Origin: Bdellovibrionales bacterium
GTDB lineage: Bacteria > Bdellovibrionota > Bdellovibrionia > Bdellovibrionales > UBA1609
NCBI GenBank assembly: GCA_027451425.1
Contig: DAIDJH010000117.1
Coordinates: forward strand, 1-6,228
DNA length: 6,228 nucleotides
Reading direction: 5' to 3'
Below the pieces are notes generated by a model. It saw nothing but the letters and a program-made list of their open reading frames with translations. It did not search any database and was not told where the DNA came from. The translations under genes and the position numbers were made by a program. Of this stretch, positions 1-5,603 are shown piece after piece (within the stretch, counting starts at the first letter, position 1; each line of letters opens with the position of its first letter).

Positions 1-47
1 CAGTGGGAGAGGCAGTCGTCTGCCTTCGGGCGGGTCTCGAGTCGCTC

Positions 48-1154
48 TTACACCCACGACCGCCGGCCGAGCCGTTTACAGAGCACGTCGGTGTGGCGCC
101 AGTGCGCCTTGCCATCTTCGACTAGGATGTGGTCGAGTAAATGAATCTTGCCTTGCGCGTGACCGGCACCGCAAACTTCAGGGAACAAAACGCACTTTAT
201 GAGATCCGTTTGGCCGCTGCCTTCAACTCCGGCAAACGCCACTATTTCTCCAGCATTCACTGTTAAAGTCACATTTTTCAGGGGTGGGTGTATGCCGGAA
301 TCGGTTAACGAAAAATTCTCAAATCGTAAAATGGGCCTATTGGACTGAGCGAGCGGTGAGTTGGGGAGAGAGCTAGAGAAGTGATCGGCCGCGATTGCAT
401 CGTGCGACAGCGTTGAATCCCCCACCATATAACGAGCTAATTCTTGCGCTGATGTTTTGGGTACCGAGGCATGAAATTTAATTTCTCCGCGACGAAGTAC
501 GGTGACCTCATCGGCGTGCTCAAGGACCTCTTTCAGTTTGTGCGTGATCACCACGATAGATGTCGGTCGTGACTTGAGTTTAACAATCAATTCGTAGAAT
601 TCGCGAACCGCATCCGGTGGGAGGACGGCCGTAGGCTCGTCAAAAATTAAAAAATCCGGGTCAAAAAGCAGGGTTTTTAATATTTCGAGTTTTTGCTTTT
701 GCACGACGGTGAGTTGGTTCACTTTTGCATCCATTTTTACGTTGAGCCGTAAAAGGTCTTGTAGTTCGCTAATTTTCTTACTGAACCTATGGCGAGGACC
801 GATCCACCAATTTCTATTGCGTGAATTGACCTCAAGGCGGAGATGATCTTCGATGGTTAAATTTTCGGCAAGCATGAAGTGCTGATGAACCATCGCCATC
901 CGCAACGACTTTGCGACTTGCGGTGACGAGACCGTGACCGGCTTGCCACGGTAAGTAATCTCTCCTTCGGTTGGTTGCTCAAGCCCGAAAAGCATTTTCA
1001 TGAGCGTCGATTTGCCGGCGCCATTTTCGCCAATGATTGCGTGAATTTTACCTAAATAAAAATCGATGGTAATGGCGCGGTTGGCAAATTCGGCGCCATA
1101 GCGCTTCGTCAGGTTGTGCGTAGATAGCAATGGGGGCGGAGTTGGCTCGGTCAT
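48..1154 (-). CDS. ABC transporter ATP-binding protein, BMP-associated sugar/nucleoside type (RbsA/NupO-like), C-terminally truncated
   Basis: This is the cytoplasmic ATPase expected to power uptake of the ligand bound by the BMP protein encoded just upstream. The first nucleotide-binding domain (about residues 10-250) is complete: Walker A GENGAGKS at 42-49, Q-loop Gln91, Walker B FLIFDEPT at 168-175 and H-loop His205. Its signature reads LTVVQ (148-152), where family members usually have a glycine at the fourth position. A second domain begins near residue 276 and has the degenerate Walker A GVEGSGQTDL (309-318) typical of this class. The frame then stops at residue 368, before the second Q-loop, signature and Walker B, whereas relatives have about 500 residues. 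The last 25 or so codons lie in an abruptly GC-rich stretch, so frameshift, real truncation or end-of-contig error are all possible. The ATG overlaps the stop of the BMP gene (ATGA), which suggests translational coupling. The family call is secure; the exact substrate is not known. Confidence 0.88.
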   Translation of the reverse strand: MTEPTPPPLLSTHNLTKRYGAEFANRAITIDFYLGKIHAIIGENGAGKSTLMKMLFGLEQPTEGEITYRGKPVTVSSPQVAKSLRMAMVHQHFMLAENLTIEDHLRLEVNSRNRNWWIGPRHRFSKKISELQDLLRLNVKMDAKVNQLTVVQKQKLEILKTLLFDPDFLIFDEPTAVLPPDAVREFYELIVKLKSRPTSIVVITHKLKEVLEHADEVTVLRRGEIKFHASVPKTSAQELARYMVGDSTLSHDAIAADHFSSSLPNSPLAQSNRPILRFENFSLTDSGIHPPLKNVTLTVNAGEIVAFAGVEGSGQTDLIKCVLFPEVCGAGHAQGKIHLLDHILVEDGKAHWRHTDVLCKRLGRRSWV

Positions 1155-2233
1155 GAATGATTTGATCCGTGTGCTTTGGCGGCGGTTATTTTATAATAGT
1201 CCGGCACGACAATTTTGCCTGAAATAATATCGTGTTTCAATTGTTCGAGATAATGGAGTGTGGCCGGATCAATTAAACTCTTGTTGTACTGATCGACGGC
1301 ATAATCGATGCCTCCGTCTTTTAAACCCCACCATTGTACGCCGCCTTTGAATGTGTTTTGTTCCTCTTCTTGAATCGAAGAAAAAACGGCTTTATCGACT
1401 CGTTTCACAAGACTTGTAAGAATGAAACCCGGCTTCATCCAATTTTGATCGGAATCGACACCGATGGCGAAGTGGTGGGTTTCTTCAGCCGCATCGAAAA
1501 CGCCGGTGCCGGATGCTCCAGCCGCGACAAAAATAATATCGGCGCCTTCATTATAAAGCGTGAGGGCGATTTCTTTCGCCTTCGAAGGGTTGTTCCATGC
1601 CTCGGCGGTTATGCCGATATATTCAGAAAGCACCTTGGTCTGAGGAGAAAACTTGTGAACGCCGGCGACGTAGCCCATTTGAAATCGGCGAATGAGGGGG
1701 ATGTCCATCCCGCCGATAAATCCGACCGTGTGGGTTTTTGATTTTCGTGCGGCGAGGGCCCCGACCAAATACGAGCCCTCATGTTCTTCAAATAAAATCG
1801 ATTTAACATTAGGCAGATCGACCTGGCCGTCGACGATTGCAAAGTGAACATTCGGGAATTCTTTTGCTACATGTTTAAGAGCATCAATTTGACTAAAGCC
1901 GATGGCAATGATGAGGTTAAAGTGCTTTTTCGCCAGTGCGCGCTGCATGGATTCAAACGACATAATGTCAGGTGCTTCAACATATTTGACGTAAACCCCC
2001 AACTCGCGCTTCGCGTCCATGGCGCCTTTATATGCGGCGGAATTGAAGGAGTTGTCATTTTTTCCGCCTCGATCGAGAATTAAGCCAATGCGTATGGGAC
2101 TTGCAAGACTCGTAGCATGAGGTGCGGCTGATGACATCGCGCTTGCGCTTGCGATCGCGATAATGTTTAACAATAAAAGCCGCAGCCCCACCCGCCCGGG
2201 ACCGCGCCTTGCGCGTGAACCTTTGATTCTCAT
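1151..2233 (-). CDS. BMP family (PnrA/TmpC-like) periplasmic substrate-binding protein of an ABC transporter
   Basis: The protein has 360 residues and belongs to the Basic Membrane Protein family, whose characterised members bind purine nucleosides (PnrA/TmpC) or related ligands. An Arg-rich N-terminus and hydrophobic stretch LRLLLLNIIAIASASA (17-32) form a Sec-type signal peptide, with likely cleavage after ASA32 or SSA36. The protein contains no cysteine, so it is not a lipoprotein, unlike many family members; a soluble periplasmic protein in a Gram-negative cell is inferred. Family landmarks are DRGGKNDNSFN (54-64), the GFSQIDAL region (112-119), VGFIGGMDIP (170-179), the glycine-rich VAAGASGTGVFDAA (236-249) and GVDSDQ (258-263). 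Length is usual for the family. No clear Shine-Dalgarno precedes the ATG, but none of the internal starts is better and a later one would shorten the signal peptide. It is the first gene of an overlapping pair with the ABC ATPase. The nucleoside ligand is inference from the family only. Confidence 0.93.
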   Translation of the reverse strand: MRIKGSRARRGPGRVGLRLLLLNIIAIASASAMSSAAPHATSLASPIRIGLILDRGGKNDNSFNSAAYKGAMDAKRELGVYVKYVEAPDIMSFESMQRALAKKHFNLIIAIGFSQIDALKHVAKEFPNVHFAIVDGQVDLPNVKSILFEEHEGSYLVGALAARKSKTHTVGFIGGMDIPLIRRFQMGYVAGVHKFSPQTKVLSEYIGITAEAWNNPSKAKEIALTLYNEGADIIFVAAGASGTGVFDAAEETHHFAIGVDSDQNWMKPGFILTSLVKRVDKAVFSSIQEEEQNTFKGGVQWWGLKDGGIDYAVDQYNKSLIDPATLHYLEQLKHDIISGKIVVPDYYKITAAKAHGSNHS

Positions 2234-2240
2234 AGTCGAA

Positions 2241-2270
2241 AGTTTAGAGTGAACCGGGCGAGTGGGGCAA
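2241..2270 (-). promoter_or_regulatory. Candidate sigma70-type promoter for the BMP-ABC operon
   Basis: On the minus strand TTGCCC (2265-2270) and TAAACT (2241-2246) are separated by 18 bp, each matching four of six consensus bases. The -10-like element ends 7 nt before the BMP ATG, so transcription would start at or next to the start codon and give a leaderless message. That fits the missing Shine-Dalgarno. The 53-bp gap to the upstream receiver gene also allows read-through instead. Two four-of-six matches are weak evidence. Confidence 0.25.
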
Positions 2271-2286
2271 GAATTTTACTGTTGTG

Positions 2287-2838
2287 CTAGAGATTTCGCA
2301 GGACCTTGGCGCATTCGCTTGGATCGAGCGGCTTCTGTAAAAATTCTGGCATTCGGCTCTCCTCGATGTTGCCGAATTCGTTTTCGATATCATAGCCGGC
2401 AACCATGCGTTCAAAGTCGGACTTTCCCGTCACGCTGGCGAAGATAAAAGGAGTGTTATGGGCGCGGGTTTTTCGCCACAGATCGATTCCGGTGCCTTGC
2501 CCGGCGAGAAAAATGTCAGCAATTACATAGTCGAAGTTGTCACGAATGCTCGCCCGCTCCGACATCAAGCGCGATGCATCTTCTTCTGAATCTAAAGCGG
2601 TGATAATCGCTTGCGGAGCGGCGGAGCGAACGATGGCCTCCCACATCGCTTTCATGCTGTCGTCATCTTCAACAATCAACACGCGCTTACGTGAGTGTTT
2701 GGCGGTTTGCCGAATTGCAAATGGTGTGGCCGCGATTCCTACAGCCAATGCTCCTAGCGGGAGGGCAACTAACATTATCCATCCAAATACCAACGGTATC
2801 ATAAACAAAAATATCAGCACATGTGCGACGAAACCCAT
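2287..2838 (-). CDS. Membrane-tethered single-domain response regulator (N-terminal hydrophobic hairpin plus receiver domain)
   Basis: The protein has 183 residues from the preferred start. Numbering here follows the longest ORF (187 residues, ATG at 2850), so subtract four for the preferred form. Residues about 7-47 are almost wholly hydrophobic with a proline at 31, long enough for two short membrane helices that would leave the following basic KHSRKR cytoplasmic. Residues 56-187 form a receiver domain: acidic pocket Glu61-Asp62 in VLIVEDDD, phospho-acceptor Asp112 in DYVIADIF, Ser139 at the Thr/Ser switch position, and Lys173 in FLQKPLD. All residues needed for phosphorylation are present, yet there is no DNA-binding, enzymatic or other output domain. 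It lies 87 nt downstream of the hybrid kinase gene in the same direction, so it may be co-transcribed and be an acceptor, phosphate sink or localised docking protein for that relay. The receiver fold is clear; the role is inference. Confidence 0.88.
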   Translation of the reverse strand: MGFVAHVLIFLFMIPLVFGWIMLVALPLGALAVGIAATPFAIRQTAKHSRKRVLIVEDDDSMKAMWEAIVRSAAPQAIITALDSEEDASRLMSERASIRDNFDYVIADIFLAGQGTGIDLWRKTRAHNTPFIFASVTGKSDFERMVAGYDIENEFGNIEESRMPEFLQKPLDPSECAKVLRNL

Positions 2839-2842
2839 AATT

Positions 2843-2848
2843 CCTCCC
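2843..2848 (-). promoter_or_regulatory. Shine-Dalgarno site that sets the start of the membrane-tethered receiver
   Basis: The minus strand reads GGGAGG, then AATT, then ATG (2836-2838). This strong ribosome-binding sequence overlaps the first codons of the longest ORF, whose own ATG (2848-2850) is preceded only by an A/C-rich stretch without Shine-Dalgarno character. The ATG at 2838 is therefore the likelier start. The 4-nt gap after GGAGG is slightly short but workable. Confidence 0.6.
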
Positions 2849-2901
2849 ATACGGTTGTTTGTTTGATTGATCGTTTGCCAGGCGGCGATTTGTTAAAAAT
2901 A

Positions 2902-2922
2902 AGGAAGGCGTTAAGTATTCCT
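2902..2922 (-). terminator. Weak candidate terminator or attenuator after the hybrid kinase gene
   Basis: Right after the kinase stop codon the minus strand has AGGAA (2918-2922) able to pair with TTCCT (2902-2906) across an 11-nt loop, followed by a T-rich run (2895-2901). The stem is only five pairs, three of them A-T, so it would at most terminate partially and could leave read-through into the receiver gene. The rest of the 2839-2925 gap shows nothing else clear. Confidence 0.18.
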
Positions 2923-2925
2923 GAG

Positions 2926-5466
2926 CTAATGAATGATTTCCGTCAGCTTTGGATAGGTTCGCGCGGTAGCTTTGGACTTGAGAAAATCGACAAGATGTTT
3001 TTGCACCAGCTCAAATTCACGATCCAAAATGTCGAGCGTGCCAGGAATTTCTTCATAGTTAAATTCGCCGTTTTCGATCTTTTGCAAAAGCGTGGACATG
3101 CGACGAGCGCCGAGGTTTGCACTGCTTGATTTTAAGGTGTGGGCCAATTTACGAAGGTGTGGCCCCGGTGTGATCGCCGCAGTTTTAATTTCTGCAATCG
3201 TTTTGGGAGTCAAGTCGAAGTACATTTCGATCAGTTTTTTAACTAGACCATTTTTGCCGTCTTTGTCGAGTTGCTCCAGGCGCCCGATCATGGTCAAGTC
3301 TATTGTTTCGATCTCATCAAAATTGGGCGGTGAATATTCATTTTTCATTTTTTCTTCGTCCGGGCGGTGGTGCTGCCCTGCGAGCATCCAACTATCAACA
3401 ACACGGATCAGCGCTTCTTTTGTAACGGGCTTGGCGACAAAATCCGACATTCCCGCTTCAAAACATTTCGTGCGATCGTCCTCAAAGGCACATGCCGTTA
3501 GCGCGATCACAGGTAATGTCATGCCCTTGCGCCGGATTTCTCGAGTCGCATCGTAACCATCCATTTCCGGCATTTGGCAATCCATTAAGATCAAATCGAA
3601 GTGGTTATGGTTGATCAATTCCAAAACTTCGTGACCATTAGCCACAGCCTGGGCTTGATAGCCGACCTTTTCGAGCATGCGAAGTGTGATCTCTTGGTTT
3701 ATGGGATTGTCTTCGGCGATCAAGATGCGTTTGGTTTTTCGCAGCGAGGGGGCAAAAACGCGCGGATCTTTCGTTGCAGCTGGCCGCAAGAATTTATCCA
3801 GAGATCCTTTTTGGGCAAGTTGTGCGCCAACGAAAAATGAAAATGTCGATCCTTGGCCGATTTCGCTATGCACTTCAATTTGTCCGTTCATGAGTTCCAC
3901 GAGGCGTTTGCAAATGGCAAGACCGAGCCCGGTTCCGCCAAATTTGCGAGCCGTCGAAGCATCGCCTTGATAGAATTTTTGAAATAGTTTCGATTGGACT
4001 TCGGGCGACAAGCCGATCCCGGTGTCTTGGACAGAAAAGTGCAAATCGGCTGACATATCCGTTCGTGGAGTTACTTTAACCTGAAGGCGAATAAAGCCGC
4101 TGCTCGTAAATTTCAAAGCGTTACTGAGTAAGTTGTTTAGAATTTGACGAATGCGTCCGGGATCTCCTTCTAGCCACACACTTGGAATTGAGCTTGGGCG
4201 TTGAAATGATAGGCCCTTCGCTATCACCAGGGGCTCATAGCACTCCACAACGTCCGTCACTAGGTCGCGCAAGTGAAATGTGACTTTTTCAAGCTCAAGA
4301 CGGTTGGCCTCAATTTTTGAAAGATCTAAAATGTCATTGATTGTCGAGAGAAGAACGCTTGATGACGATTCAACCGTTCGCAGCATACGAATCTGCTCTT
4401 CATTCAAGTTTGTTTCAGAAAGAAGTTTTGTCATGCCGATGATGCCGTTGATGGGGGTGCGAATTTCATGGCTCATATTGGCTAAAAATTCAGACTTCAA
4501 ACGCGAAGCCTCATTGGCCAGCTGTTCGCGAATCAAAAGGTCTGATTTTTCACGCTCCATTTTTCTTCGTTCGGTCATGTCTTTGACAATCCCGCCGATG
4601 GCTTCAATTTCGAGCGCGGGATTGAAGATCGGAAAGCCGATGAAGTAATAAACGCGATCTCCGCTTGTATCTTCGATATTCAGCTCAAAGCTTGAAGCCT
4701 GCCGAGACGTTTTCACTTTTTCATCAACCTCTCGAATAGGTTTTAGGAGCTCTGGCGGGAGTATTTCGCGATCCGCGCGACCAATGATTTCAGCTCGGGT
4801 TTTGCCGGTGAATTTTTCAAACTCTTCATTGGCAATTTTAATTCGTCCATCGAGAGTGCGTGTGAATATGGCTAGCGGGGAGTGTCGGATGATCCCGCGA
4901 AGCTCGGCTGTTCTTTGCATGACTCGGGTTTCAAGCGTTAGATTCAGAGTGCGTAACCGGCTTTCGCTTGCGGCGAGCAAATTGGTTTGTTTTACGGCCG
5001 CGCGCCAAGCCGTTTCGGCATCTTTGCGGAGTTTGGTTTGTTCTACTAGGGCACGGCGCATGAGTCTACCGACGATTGCCGTCACAAAAGCGATCATGAC
5101 AATGACTAGGATGTGGTCAAAGGTGGCCACGTCAAACGGCAAAAAATCAGATGAGGTTGTCGATGAAAACTGCAACTGATTGTAGAAAAAAACGATAAAT
5201 AAACTCAGGCTAACAGTTGTGATGAAATTGGTCGAAATCCCGAACAGCAAAACGAATGTCACGGTAAGAGACGGGAAGTAATAACCAGTCGAATAGTATA
5301 TAGCGGCGGTGAGCGTGACCCACGTGCATATGAGGATGAATCCGACTTCGAGTTGCCCTCGGGTTGTCGAGGTTTTTTCAACAATCGTTTGTATAAACTT
5401 CGACGGACAATTGAAGCGAAACGCCGATCTTTTGGGGGTCGAGCCCGTCAGAAATTGTGGCCACAT
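2926..5466 (-). CDS. Membrane hybrid sensor histidine kinase with PAS, receiver and HPt domains
   Basis: This 846-residue protein senses an unknown signal and passes phosphate along an internal His-Asp-His relay, as in the ArcB/BarA/BvgS class. Residues about 41-138 hold three to four membrane helices with short loops, resembling the DUF4118 sensor region of KdpD. A charged, probably coiled-coil segment (about 140-190) leads into a PAS domain (about 190-300, HSPLAIF start, DMTERR end). HisKA has phospho-acceptor His333 in NMSHEIRTPING. HATPase_c has Asn449 in the N-box, DTGIG (481-485), Phe495/Phe498 and GGTGLGL (510-516). The receiver has Glu585-Asp586, Asp629, Thr657 and Lys679. The C-terminal HPt has His776 in AHTLKSSSANLGA. 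Nothing catalytic is missing. The final acceptor must be a separate receiver; the divergent OmpR-type regulator and the downstream membrane-tethered receiver are the local candidates. No Shine-Dalgarno is seen before the ATG; the frame stays open upstream but offers no better ATG. Confidence 0.95.
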   Translation of the reverse strand: MWPQFLTGSTPKRSAFRFNCPSKFIQTIVEKTSTTRGQLEVGFILICTWVTLTAAIYYSTGYYFPSLTVTFVLLFGISTNFITTVSLSLFIVFFYNQLQFSSTTSSDFLPFDVATFDHILVIVMIAFVTAIVGRLMRRALVEQTKLRKDAETAWRAAVKQTNLLAASESRLRTLNLTLETRVMQRTAELRGIIRHSPLAIFTRTLDGRIKIANEEFEKFTGKTRAEIIGRADREILPPELLKPIREVDEKVKTSRQASSFELNIEDTSGDRVYYFIGFPIFNPALEIEAIGGIVKDMTERRKMEREKSDLLIREQLANEASRLKSEFLANMSHEIRTPINGIIGMTKLLSETNLNEEQIRMLRTVESSSSVLLSTINDILDLSKIEANRLELEKVTFHLRDLVTDVVECYEPLVIAKGLSFQRPSSIPSVWLEGDPGRIRQILNNLLSNALKFTSSGFIRLQVKVTPRTDMSADLHFSVQDTGIGLSPEVQSKLFQKFYQGDASTARKFGGTGLGLAICKRLVELMNGQIEVHSEIGQGSTFSFFVGAQLAQKGSLDKFLRPAATKDPRVFAPSLRKTKRILIAEDNPINQEITLRMLEKVGYQAQAVANGHEVLELINHNHFDLILMDCQMPEMDGYDATREIRRKGMTLPVIALTACAFEDDRTKCFEAGMSDFVAKPVTKEALIRVVDSWMLAGQHHRPDEEKMKNEYSPPNFDEIETIDLTMIGRLEQLDKDGKNGLVKKLIEMYFDLTPKTIAEIKTAAITPGPHLRKLAHTLKSSSANLGARRMSTLLQKIENGEFNYEEIPGTLDILDREFELVQKHLVDFLKSKATARTYPKLTEIIH

Positions 5467-5603
5467 AATTGTTATGAGTTTTTCATATAGAAATAAAGCG
5501 CTTATAAGCCGGAGATCAAGAATCCTTAACAGTGGTGACGATTTTTGTCGCTTTTGCGAATCTCAATTGGTCACGCTTGCTGGACAAGATTATACGTAGG
5601 TTT
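5467..5603. promoter_or_regulatory. Divergent intergenic control region between the hybrid kinase and the OmpR-type regulator
   Basis: These 137 bp must hold the promoters of both divergent genes. Two perfect palindromes overlap on the kinase side: AAGCGCTT (5496-5503) and GCTTATAAGC (5500-5509). Nearer the regulator, TTTTGTCGC is followed directly by TTTTGCGAA (5543-5560), a 9-bp-spaced near-direct repeat of the kind OmpR-family proteins can bind; it also contains the inverted repeat TCGC-TTTT-GCGA (5548-5559). Such elements could serve autoregulation by the flanking regulator, but short A/T-rich repeats also occur by chance. No convincing -35/-10 pair was found for the kinase gene. Confidence 0.4.
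5567..5596 (+). promoter_or_regulatory. Candidate promoter for the OmpR-type regulator gene
   Basis: TTGGTC (5567-5572) and TATACG (5591-5596) are spaced 18 bp apart, each matching about four consensus bases. The -10-like hexamer ends 7 nt before the ATG at 5604, so a leaderless transcript would be predicted, in line with the lack of a well-placed Shine-Dalgarno (only TAGG three bases before the ATG). Evidence is weak and purely by eye. Confidence 0.25.

Noticed and set aside
1334..1741. Plus-strand ORF of 135 codons
   Set aside because: Lies entirely antisense to the BMP gene, whose translation shows clear family motifs; its own translation shows no recognisable domain.
2848..2850. ATG at 2850 as start of the membrane-tethered receiver
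   Set aside because: No Shine-Dalgarno precedes it, while a strong one precedes the in-frame ATG at 2838; the earlier codons are better read as that ribosome-binding site.
3092..3556. Plus-strand ORF of 154 codons, with other plus-strand ORFs between 3601 and 5179
   Set aside because: All are antisense to the hybrid kinase, covering its conserved HPt, receiver, HisKA and PAS regions; the serine-rich, low-information translations are typical of shadows.
5309..5599. Plus-strand ORF of 96 codons crossing the kinase start and the intergenic region
   Set aside because: Mostly antisense to the kinase N-terminus, no domain seen, and it ends just before the real regulator start.
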